A stretch of 5,834 nt of DNA from Phosphoribacter sp964647395. GTDB lineage: Bacteria; Actinomycetota; Actinomycetes; Actinomycetales; Dermatophilaceae. Shown one piece after another: positions 1-4,662 of this stretch. Position 1 is the stretch's first letter. The number at the start of each line of letters is the position of its first letter. The position numbers and the translations under genes were made by a program. Below the pieces are notes generated by a model. It was given only the letters and a program-made list of their open reading frames with translations. It had not been told where the DNA came from and searched no databases. The stretch is taken from NCBI GenBank assembly GCA_964647395.1, contig CAZYHR010000147.1:1-5834 (forward strand), written 5' to 3'.

Positions 1-121
1 CCGAGCGCGCCGAGCGCGCCGGGCGCGCGACGGCGGCGCGCCGGGCCGCGGGGCCCGTCGCGCCGCCGGTCGAGCGCGTCGAGCGCTGCGGCGATCGGGA
101 GTTGCTGGTGGAGTCGCCCAC
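1..121 (-). CDS. Probable N-terminus of an FtsB/DivIC-like septum formation protein (partial, runs off the window)
   Basis: An open frame starts at a GTG (121-119), 22 bases after the eno stop, and stays open to the window edge, giving about 40 residues. The visible part is rich in Ser, Arg, Ala, Thr and Pro and highly basic (begins VGDSTSNSRS and later has GPAARRAAVARPARSARS). Almost every third codon base is G or C in this frame, while the frame opened by the other nearby GTG lacks that bias. A GGTGGG run just before the start is a poor ribosome site. In Actinobacteria the gene after eno is usually a small FtsB/DivIC-type bitopic division protein with a basic, low-complexity cytoplasmic tail, and this fits. 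The membrane segment and coiled coil that would prove it lie outside the window, so identity rests on position and composition only. The DNA is repetitive (CGAGCGCGC units at 2-20). Confidence 0.42.
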   Translation of the reverse strand, partial: MGDSTSNSRSPQRSTRSTGGATGPAARRAAVARPARSARS

Positions 122-143
122 CCCACCAGTCTGCCTGCTGGGG

Positions 144-1391
144 TTACGCCTTCCGGGCAGCGAAACGCGGGAAGGCGCCGGCGCCGGCATACACCGCCGC
201 GTCGACCCGCTCGGACCGGGCCGGGGCGCCGGTCTTGATCTGGCCGCAGTTGGTGGCGACGGCCAGGTCGGCGATGGTCGTGTCCTCGGTCTCGCCGGAG
301 CGGTGGCTCATCATGCAGCTGTAGCCGTTGCGGTGGGCCAGCTCGACCGCGTCGAGGGTCTCGGTCAGCGAGCCGATCTGGTTGACCTTGACCAGCAGCG
401 AGTTGGCGGTGGCCGTGTCGATGCCCCGCTGCAGCCGCTCGGGGTTGGTGACGAACAGGTCGTCGCCGACCAGCTGGACCTGGTCGCCGAGCCGGTCGGT
501 GATGCTCTTCCAGCCCTCCCAGTCCTCCTCGTTCATGGGGTCCTCGATGGAGACCAGCGGGTAGGACTCGACCAGGCCGGCGTAGTAGTCGGTCATCTCG
601 GCAGAGGTCTTGGCGGTGCCCTCGAACTGATAGGCCCCGTCCTTGTAGAACTCGCTGGCCGCGACGTCGAGGGCCAGCGCGATGTCGGAGCCCGGGGTGT
701 AGCCGGCCTTCTCGATGGCCTCCATGATGACGTCGAGCGCGGCCCGGTTGCTCTCCAGGTTGGGGGCGAAGCCGCCCTCGTCACCCAGACCGGTGGCCAG
801 CCCGCGGTCGTGCAGGACCTTCTTGAGGGAGTGGTAGACCTCGGCGCCCCAGCGCAGCGCCTCCTTGAACGACGGCGCCCCGATCGGGGCGATCATGAAC
901 TCCTGGATGTCGACGTTGGTGTCCGCGTGCGAGCCACCGTTGAGGATGTTCATCATCGGCACCGGCAGGATGTGCGCGTTGGGTCCGCCGACGTAGCGGA
1001 ACAGCGGCAGGCCGGCCGAGTCGGCGGCCGCGCGGGCGACGGCCAGCGAGACGCCGAGGATGGCGTTGGCGCCGAGGTTCTCCTTGTTCTTGCTGCCGTC
1101 GAGGGCCATCATCTCGGCGTCGATGAGGCGCTGCTCGGTGGCCTCGAAGCCGACGATGCGGGGGTTGATCTCTTCGATGACGGCGTCGACGGCCTGCGCG
1201 ACGCCCTTGCCGAGATAGCGGCTCTTGTCGCCGTCGCGACGTTCGCTCGCCTCGAAGGCGCCGGTGGAGGCGCCGGACGGGACCGCCGCGCGGGCGATGG
1301 TGCCGTCGTCGAGGGCGACCTCGACCTCGACTGTCGGGTTGCCGCGCGAGTCGAGGATCTCGCGCGCGCCGATTGCTTCGATGCTGGCCAC
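144..1391 (-). CDS. eno: Enolase (phosphopyruvate hydratase) with a short in-frame gap near the C-terminus
   Basis: Enolase interconverts 2-phosphoglycerate and phosphoenolpyruvate in cytoplasmic glycolysis/gluconeogenesis. The 415-residue product begins MASIEAIGAREILDSRGNPT. It keeps the GASTG loop (40-44), H155, E164, the general acid E205 in GLGDEGGF, metal ligands D242, E283 (SIEDP) and D310 (VGDD), the base K335 (VKVNQIGS), SHRSGE (362-367) and K386 (QIKTG). The start is GTG (1391-1389) with GGAGG (1403-1399) seven bases upstream. After SERV (393-396) the sequence jumps directly to DAAVYAGAGAFPRF. The usual AKYNQLLRIEEEL-type helix, about 14 residues, is absent. Actinobacterial enolases are usually about 425-430 residues, which matches this loss. 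The open frame is otherwise intact. eno lies 45 bases after mazG with no terminator between, so it is probably cotranscribed with it, and is followed closely by an ftsB-like frame. Confidence 0.97.
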   Translation of the reverse strand: MASIEAIGAREILDSRGNPTVEVEVALDDGTIARAAVPSGASTGAFEASERRDGDKSRYLGKGVAQAVDAVIEEINPRIVGFEATEQRLIDAEMMALDGSKNKENLGANAILGVSLAVARAAADSAGLPLFRYVGGPNAHILPVPMMNILNGGSHADTNVDIQEFMIAPIGAPSFKEALRWGAEVYHSLKKVLHDRGLATGLGDEGGFAPNLESNRAALDVIMEAIEKAGYTPGSDIALALDVAASEFYKDGAYQFEGTAKTSAEMTDYYAGLVESYPLVSIEDPMNEEDWEGWKSITDRLGDQVQLVGDDLFVTNPERLQRGIDTATANSLLVKVNQIGSLTETLDAVELAHRNGYSCMMSHRSGETEDTTIADLAVATNCGQIKTGAPARSERVDAAVYAGAGAFPRFAARKA

Positions 1392-1398
1392 TTGGGTG

Positions 1399-1403
1399 CC
1401 TCC
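1399..1403 (-). promoter_or_regulatory. Ribosome binding site of eno
   Basis: GGAGG on the minus strand lies seven bases before the GTG at 1391-1389. It fixes this non-ATG codon as the eno start. It is part of the palindrome CCTCCGGAGG. Confidence 0.8.
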
Positions 1404-1436
1404 GGAGGTCAGACGGTGGGGGGGTGCATCGTCAGC

Positions 1437-2120
1437 CTAGTGTGTGCCGGTCGGGCCCTGACAGTGCGCAGTGACCGCGCGCACAGCGGCCCGCAACTCG
1501 GCGTCGGGGTCCAGACCGGCTCGCACGAGGTCGCGCACCAACTCCAGCAGGCGGGCCGCCGGGGTGTCGGCGGCACAGCCGGCGTCGACCGCTGCGCCCA
1601 TCCCCGCGCGGTCCAGCCGGCGCACCACCTGGGTGGCCCGCGCCAGCGGCGGCATACCGCTGGGTATGCCGCGCAGCGGGTCGGCGTCCACGGCACCACC
1701 GTGGGCGGCCGCCTTGGCGGCGCGTTCGGCGGCCTTGATCTGCTCCCAGTTGGCGCTGACCTGCTCGGGCGTGCGGGCCTCGACGTCGCCGAAGACGTGC
1801 GGGTGCCGGCGGCGCAGTTTGGCGGCGATGCCGTGGGCGACGTCGTCGATGTCGAAGGGTCGTTGCGGGTCCTCCTGGGCGACCCGGGCATGGAAGACGA
1901 CCTGCAGCAGCATATCGCCGAGTTCCTCGGTCATGTGCTCCCGGTCGCCGGACTCGATGGCCTCGGCGGCCTCGTAGGCCTCTTCGAGCAGATAGGGCAC
2001 CAGGCTGGCGTGGGTCTGCTGCGCGTCCCACGGGCAGCCGCCGGGCGAGCGGAGCCGATCCATGACCGCGACGAGTTCGAGCAGCGCCAGCCCGCGGGTC
2101 CGGGCGGGTGGGGTGCTCAG
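1437..2120 (-). CDS. mazG: MazG-family nucleoside triphosphate pyrophosphohydrolase
   Basis: MazG enzymes hydrolyse (d)NTPs to the monophosphate and pyrophosphate, clearing non-canonical nucleotides in the cytoplasm. Counted from 2120 the product has 227 residues: a family-typical GGCPWDAQQTH segment (27-37), the metal-binding EExxE (46-50, LLEEAYE) and ExxD (66-69, EELGD) motifs, the LRRRHPHVFGD segment (102-112) and WEQIKAAER (125-133). The E. coli enzyme (about 263 residues) has two MazG domains. Here the second half (from about 155) keeps a PPLARATQVVRRLDRAG stretch but no second EExxE...ExxD set, so only the first domain looks catalytic. The start is uncertain. Family alignment points to a CTG at 2120-2118 that overlaps the lipoprotein stop (CTGA). 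Alternatives are a GTG at 2165-2163 inside the lipoprotein gene, or an ATG at 2063-2061 that would cut into the first helix. No clear ribosome site precedes any of them, which suggests translational coupling. The stop is TAG at 1439-1437. Confidence 0.93.
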   Translation of the reverse strand: MSTPPARTRGLALLELVAVMDRLRSPGGCPWDAQQTHASLVPYLLEEAYEAAEAIESGDREHMTEELGDMLLQVVFHARVAQEDPQRPFDIDDVAHGIAAKLRRRHPHVFGDVEARTPEQVSANWEQIKAAERAAKAAAHGGAVDADPLRGIPSGMPPLARATQVVRRLDRAGMGAAVDAGCAADTPAARLLELVRDLVRAGLDPDAELRAAVRAVTAHCQGPTGTH

Positions 2121-2668
2121 CGGACCACGGTCGGGGTCGCGTTGCTGGTCGGCTTGACCAGCCACTCGCGCTCGGCCTGCAGCACCGCGCCGGTGGCGCG
2201 GTCGAAGTCGCCGTAGCGCGGGTTGACCTGGACGTCGGCGGTACTGGCGGCGGCGACGATCCGCTGCCGCGCCCCATCGCCGAGGGCGTCGAGTTGCGCC
2301 AGCGCCTGGTTGGTCTGGTAGACCGCGACCGTCGACGGGGTCGGGTTGGGGATCATCGCGAGTGCGCTGTTGAGCTGGTTGTCCGGCTGCCAGCCGGCCG
2401 CCCGGGCCTCGGGCAGCACCAGTTCGCTGAGCACGAGCAAGTTGACGATGCGCGCCTCCGGCACCGGCTGCGCCTGCTGCCCGGACCCCTGCGCGGCGCG
2501 GCGCATCGCGTCGTTGATCTGCCGGGTGGCCTCGGTGACGTCGGTGATCGAGAAGGTGTGCCCGTTGACGACCGCTGCCGTGTCGGGGCGGCCGGCTCCG
2601 CTGCACCCGGTGAGCAGGACGCCGGCGCCGGCCAGCGCGACAACGGTGGTGAGGGCACGGGTGGTCAT
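2117..2668 (-). CDS. SurA N-terminal-domain-like lipoprotein
   Basis: This is a 183-residue exported lipoprotein. A short basic N-terminus (MTTR) and hydrophobic stretch (5-20) end in the lipobox LTGC (19-22), so Cys22 should be lipidated and the protein anchored on the outer face of the membrane. The mature part has the AAVVNGHTFSITDV pattern (31-44) of the SurA/peptidyl-prolyl isomerase N-terminal chaperone fold, helical segments, and near the end VQVNPRYGDFD (147-156), a motif I associate with actinobacterial SurA-like lipoproteins. No parvulin isomerase domain is present, so a chaperone-type role on secreted proteins is a family-based guess. The start at 2668 is preferred over an in-frame ATG at 2695 because AAAGGA lies nine bases before it and the signal peptide begins there. 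The stop TGA (2119-2117) overlaps the proposed mazG start. In M. tuberculosis a lipoprotein (LpqU) is also found between mfd and eno; I do not claim orthology. Confidence 0.88.
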   Translation of the reverse strand: MTTRALTTVVALAGAGVLLTGCSGAGRPDTAAVVNGHTFSITDVTEATRQINDAMRRAAQGSGQQAQPVPEARIVNLLVLSELVLPEARAAGWQPDNQLNSALAMIPNPTPSTVAVYQTNQALAQLDALGDGARQRIVAAASTADVQVNPRYGDFDRATGAVLQAEREWLVKPTSNATPTVVR

Positions 2669-2677
2669 CGGGGTGGG

Positions 2678-2684
2678 TCCTTTC
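2678..2684 (-). promoter_or_regulatory. Ribosome binding site selecting the lipoprotein start
   Basis: GAAAGGA on the minus strand ends nine bases before the ATG at 2668-2666. The upstream in-frame ATG at 2695 has no comparable site, so this decides the start in favour of 2668. Confidence 0.65.
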
Positions 2685-2693
2685 GGGGCGTCC

Positions 2694-2728
2694 ATGGTGC
2701 ACGGACAGGCGTCCGATGGTGCACGGAC
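2694..2728 (-). repeat. Pair of direct repeats 22 bp apart upstream of the lipoprotein-mazG-eno genes
   Basis: The 13-mer GTCCGTGCACCAT (minus strand) occurs exactly twice, at 2728-2716 and 2706-2694. The copies are 22 bp apart, close to two helical turns. Each copy is followed by GGAC (or CGGAC), so each unit also has a short dyad GTCC...GGAC around the central GTGCAC palindrome. The pair lies between the upstream terminator (2786-2746) and the lipoprotein ribosome site, where a promoter for the downstream genes must be. This makes it a candidate binding site for a regulator. No clear -35/-10 pair was recognised here, and no regulator family is implied. Confidence 0.4.
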
Positions 2729-2745
2729 GGGTCGGCGGAAACGCG

Positions 2746-2786
2746 CCGAGCCGGTCCTGGCAGTGATTCTGCCAGGACCGGCTCGG
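2746..2786 (-). terminator. Strong intrinsic-type terminator hairpin after the beta-helix gene
   Basis: A perfect 17-bp inverted repeat (CCGAGCCGGTCCTGGCA at 2746-2762 with its complement at 2770-2786) encloses the 7-base loop 2763-2769. It starts 44 bases after the beta-helix stop codon. On the minus strand it is followed by CGCGTTTCC, only a short T-run, as is common in GC-rich Actinobacteria. It separates the beta-helix gene from the lipoprotein-mazG-eno unit. The symmetric stem could also stop transcription on the plus strand, but no plus-strand gene was found. Confidence 0.85.
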
Positions 2787-2793
2787 CCCGTTC

Positions 2794-2808
2794 GACCGCA
2801 GGGCGGTC
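2794..2808 (-). other. Small hairpin just ahead of the main terminator
   Basis: GACCGC (2794-2799) and GCGGTC (2803-2808) form a 6-bp stem with a 3-base loop. It lies between the beta-helix stop codon and the 17-bp terminator hairpin. It may add to termination or transcript 3'-end stability, but it is short enough to be chance in DNA this GC-rich. Confidence 0.35.
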
Positions 2809-2810
2809 CA

Positions 2811-2836
2811 GGTTGGGTCAGCTGGTTGGGTCAGCT
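2811..2836. repeat. Perfect 13-bp tandem duplication over the beta-helix stop codon
   Basis: GGTTGGGTCAGCT is present at 2811-2823 and again, with no gap, at 2824-2836. The second copy contains the stop codon (TCA on the plus strand, 2831-2833) and the last sense codon of the beta-helix gene. Because 13 is not a multiple of three, the other copy lies out of frame behind the stop. It looks like a recent slippage or duplication event. Confidence 0.8.
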
Positions 2837-4333
2837 GTTGGTGACGACGACGTTGACCGCCGCGCCGGTGGCCGCCCAGACGTTGTTGCCGAAGGTCACC
2901 TCGGTGCCGACGACCTGGTTGATCGCGCAGTTGCGCACGGCCTGGCCGGTGCCGAACCGGGTGTTCTTGATCGTCGTCTGGGTGAGGTTCCAGCCGTTGC
3001 GCTCCTCGATCTTCATCGAGCAGTGGCCGTCGCTGAGGTAGTTGCCGTCGATCGTCACGTTGGTGGTGTTGTTGATCGAGGAGGCCAGCAGGATCGCGAA
3101 GTTCTGGCCGCCGCGGATGGTGTTGCGCAGGAAGACGAGGTTGTTGCCGCGCTGCACCTGGATGTTGTCGTTGTGGGTCGGGGTGCCGCCCTGGTTGGGG
3201 TCGTTGGCGAAGTAGTCGGTGTTCTCCAGCAGGGAGTCCTCGATCCGCACGTTGTCGCCCTGGACCTTGACGTTGTCCACGCCGCCGACGATGTGGACGC
3301 GACGCAGGGTGAAGTCGGAGCCCTTGACACCGTCGATCCAGACCTGGGCCACGTCGCGCTTGATCGTGGTGTCCTCGACGACCAGGCGGGCGAAGCCGTA
3401 GTTGGTGACCAGACCCCGGTTGTTCGTGGCGATGCCGCCGCGGACGATCGAGTTGCGGATCGTCACGTCGGTGGCCTTGACGGTGACGAAGCCCTTGATG
3501 TCCAGGCCGTCGATGACGGTGCCCGGGGTGGTGATGACCAGGTCACCGACGTAGGGCTTGAGGGTCAGGCCGGTCGGCACGCCCGGGTAGGTCTTGGTCG
3601 TCGGCGCGGGCGCGGGCGCGGGCGTGGTGGGCGTGATGGTGGTCGGCGTCGTCGTGGTCGGCGTCGTGGTGGTCGGCGTCGTCGTGGTCGGCGTCGTCGT
3701 GGTCGGCGTGCTGGGGGTCGTGTTGCGCGGCTTGGGGGCCTTCGCGTCCCGCCCGCCGGCGGCCGCAGCGCCCCAGCCGTTCTGGACCAGGTGGAACACG
3801 GCACCCTCGTTGACCCAGCCGGCGTTCTTGAGCTCGGTGGCGTGCCCGGTGCCGACGTACTGGTGCTTGCCGCCCTTGGTGAAGCTGTAGACCGGGGTGG
3901 TGCAGTTGAGCGACGTCGGGGAGGCGTAGAAGTTGACGCCCTGGGCGGCATACCCGGTGGCGGTGAACGCCGCGGTGGCCGAGGCGCTGGGCGACCAGAC
4001 GAAGTCGCCGGTCTTCGCGTTGTAGAGGCGGGTGACCGCGGTCAGACCGGTGGTGGCCGCGCCCGAGGCTCGGCCGGTGATGCCGCGGTCGGTGGTGAAG
4101 CCGTACTTCTCGGCGGCGGCCTGGGCCTCGGTGACCGACCTGGTCAGCAGGCTGGTGGTCAGGCCCGGGTTGGCCCGGTTGTAGACCGGGGCGTCCATCA
4201 CGGTGCAGAGGTCGACGGACGCGTTGGCCGGGGAGGTGACGATGCCTGCGGCACCGACGAGGAGGGTGGTCGCGACGCCGACCCCGGAGAGGATGCGGCG
4301 GGCGGGGATGGAGATGGGGGTGGACGAAGCCAC
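2831..4333 (-). CDS. Secreted protein: DUF5648-like repeats, Thr/Pro linker and right-handed parallel beta-helix
   Basis: This is a 500-residue exported protein with no recognised gene name. A basic start (ARR, 11-13) and hydrophobic core (about 16-33) lead to a likely cleavage after ANA (36-38). Residues about 47-183 hold three related units of the type seen in DUF5648: aromatic YN/YS openings (PVYNRANPG, RLYNAKTGDFVW, PVYSFTKGGKHQYV) ending in a helix and a G-x-x-x-x-G turn (AGWVNEGAVFHL). Residues about 199-250 are a Thr/Pro then Ala/Pro linker. Residues about 252-500 are a right-handed beta-helix of roughly 20-residue coils (VTIRNSIVRGG, VRIEDSLLEN, LVFLRNTIRGG, VTIDGNYLSDG), the pectate-lyase-like fold, with PTHNDNIQV at 385-393. 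This fold often binds or cuts polysaccharides, but no lyase catalytic set was identified. There is no LPXTG motif or C-terminal membrane anchor. The GTG start is set by AAGGAG six bases upstream; an ATG at 4387 would place an unlikely tail before the signal peptide. The gene has its own upstream dyads and downstream terminator. Confidence 0.9.
   Translation of the reverse strand: MASSTPISIPARRILSGVGVATTLLVGAAGIVTSPANASVDLCTVMDAPVYNRANPGLTTSLLTRSVTEAQAAAEKYGFTTDRGITGRASGAATTGLTAVTRLYNAKTGDFVWSPSASATAAFTATGYAAQGVNFYASPTSLNCTTPVYSFTKGGKHQYVGTGHATELKNAGWVNEGAVFHLVQNGWGAAAAGGRDAKAPKPRNTTPSTPTTTTPTTTTPTTTTPTTTTPTTITPTTPAPAPAPTTKTYPGVPTGLTLKPYVGDLVITTPGTVIDGLDIKGFVTVKATDVTIRNSIVRGGIATNNRGLVTNYGFARLVVEDTTIKRDVAQVWIDGVKGSDFTLRRVHIVGGVDNVKVQGDNVRIEDSLLENTDYFANDPNQGGTPTHNDNIQVQRGNNLVFLRNTIRGGQNFAILLASSINNTTNVTIDGNYLSDGHCSMKIEERNGWNLTQTTIKNTRFGTGQAVRNCAINQVVGTEVTFGNNVWAATGAAVNVVVTNS
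3641..3709 (-). repeat. 15-bp tandem repeat coding for the Thr-Pro linker
   Basis: Four full 15-bp units (starting at 3641, 3656, 3671 and 3686) and nine bases of a fifth encode TTTTP pentapeptides in the beta-helix protein. Units differ by a single synonymous base at most (GTCGTCGT versus GTCGTGGT on the plus strand). Next to it, 3605-3624 is a GGGCGC-type run coding for alternating Ala-Pro. Gain or loss of a unit keeps the frame and changes linker length by five residues. Confidence 0.9.
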
Positions 4334-4339
4334 TGGGCG

Positions 4340-4346
4340 CTCCTTC
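4340..4346 (-). promoter_or_regulatory. Ribosome binding site selecting the GTG start of the beta-helix gene
   Basis: GAAGGAG on the minus strand ends six bases before the GTG at 4333-4331. This near-perfect site outweighs the in-frame ATG at 4387, which has no such sequence and would add 18 residues before the signal peptide. Confidence 0.85.
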
Positions 4347-4389
4347 AGATCGCGCGGGTGGATTTGTCCCCGAAAGGCCAGATACACCT

Positions 4390-4405
4390 CGCGCCCCGAA
4401 GCGCG
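4390..4405 (-). other. Hairpin in the untranslated leader of the beta-helix gene
   Basis: On the minus strand CGCGC-TTCGGG-GCGCG forms a 5-bp stem in the region between the dyad cluster and the ribosome site. Just upstream, GGAACGC occurs twice, 13 bp apart (4422-4416 and 4409-4403), a motif reminiscent of the -35 element of ECF sigma promoters; no convincing -10 was found. The leader of about 90 bases did not match a riboswitch class I know. Confidence 0.3.
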
Positions 4406-4422
4406 TTCCCGTTAGGCGTTCC

Positions 4423-4481
4423 TTACCAATCAGTAATGTAACTAGTCATGACTAGTCAGCACATCGTCCGGACGGACGATG
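4423..4481 (-). promoter_or_regulatory. Probable promoter/operator region of the beta-helix gene with three dyad elements
   Basis: Three inverted repeats stand side by side. TTAC-N6-GTAA lies at 4423-4436, the perfect 16-bp palindrome ACTAGTCATGACTAGT at 4441-4456, and CATCGTCCG-GA-CGGACGATG (9-bp arms) at 4462-4481. The middle element also reads as a 10-bp-spaced direct repeat of ACTAGTCA. The first two sit in a stretch much richer in A and T than the rest of the window. They lie 90-150 bases upstream of the GTG start, where a promoter is expected. A possible -10 is TACATT (minus strand, directly after the middle palindrome), which would put that palindrome in the promoter spacer; the matching -35 is poor. 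The shapes fit dimeric repressors such as the TetR or MarR families, but no regulator is encoded in the window. Confidence 0.5.
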
Positions 4482-4578
4482 CGGCGGTCATCCGGAGCGG
4501 TATTCGTTGAACGTTGAACTACATATTCACGGCGAACCGGACATTTCGTTGGTCCCGTGGGTCGCCTGCCGGGCGGTT

Positions 4579-4597
4579 CCCCACCCCCTGGTGCGGG
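4579..4597 (-). terminator. Possible second terminator hairpin behind mfd
   Basis: On the minus strand CCCGCACC and GGTGGGG can pair with one bulged G to give about seven base pairs around an AGGG loop, roughly 65 bases after the mfd stop. No T-run follows. It is offered only because mfd must end its transcript before the separately regulated beta-helix gene. Confidence 0.25.
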
Positions 4598-4629
4598 GCT
4601 GACGACACCTCCCCGACCCGCGCCCGCGC

Positions 4630-4647
4630 GCAGCGGCATCCGGCTGC
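4630..4647 (-). terminator. Possible terminator hairpin directly behind mfd
   Basis: GCAGC and GCTGC arms (plus a bulge and two more G-C pairs) form a short hairpin starting 15 bases after the mfd stop codon on the minus strand. It has no T-run and is followed by more GC-rich sequence, so it is a weak candidate. Confidence 0.3.
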
Positions 4648-4662
4648 ACCGGACGACCGGGG

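Larger units (their letters stand above)
4482..4662. other. Non-coding stretch between mfd and the beta-helix regulatory region
   Basis: No credible gene is seen on either strand. The mfd-proximal half (about 4560-4662) is very GC-rich and contains weak hairpins listed separately. The other half includes a low-GC patch (4501-4530) with CGTTGAA repeated in tandem at 4505-4511 and 4512-4518, which could be part of an upstream promoter or binding site for the beta-helix gene. Confidence 0.5.

Noticed and set aside
1..60. GC-rich CGAGCGCGC repeats as a possible terminator after eno
   Set aside because: They fit better as the Ala/Arg/Ser-coding start of the ftsB-like frame. They are direct rather than inverted repeats and are not followed by a T-run.
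102..2216. A 704-codon open frame on the plus strand opposite eno and mazG
   Set aside because: It is an antisense shadow. The minus strand carries clear enolase and MazG motifs, and in GC-rich genomes stop codons are rare in the opposite frames. The translation is low-complexity Gly/Val/Asp/Arg-rich with no recognisable domain.
1432..2277. Other long minus-strand frames overlapping mazG and the lipoprotein
   Set aside because: They are Arg/Pro-rich off-frame readings with no motif, while the MazG and lipobox frames are unambiguous.
2121..2702. Upstream extension of the mazG frame to an ATG at 2702
   Set aside because: The added 194 residues are an Arg-rich off-frame reading of the lipoprotein gene and have no family similarity. 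MazG similarity begins near 2120.
4334..4422. ydaO-type (c-di-AMP) riboswitch ahead of the secreted gene
   Set aside because: Considered because this class precedes cell-wall genes in Actinobacteria, but the conserved core segments could not be found.
2108..4441. A 777-codon open frame on the plus strand across the lipoprotein and beta-helix genes
   Set aside because: Same reasoning. It includes a long Gly-Arg run that is just the complement of the Thr-Pro linker repeat, and it crosses the perfect terminator hairpin and the minus-strand ribosome sites.
4459..4494. Possible 11-codon leader peptide (ATG ACC GCC ... TGC TGA on the minus strand)
   Set aside because: It has no ribosome site and largely coincides with the 9-2-9 inverted repeat, so the short open frame is probably incidental.
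4442..4639. Small open frames between mfd and the beta-helix gene
   Set aside because: Compositions are typical of random GC-rich DNA, no ribosome site is present, and they run through the dyad cluster.
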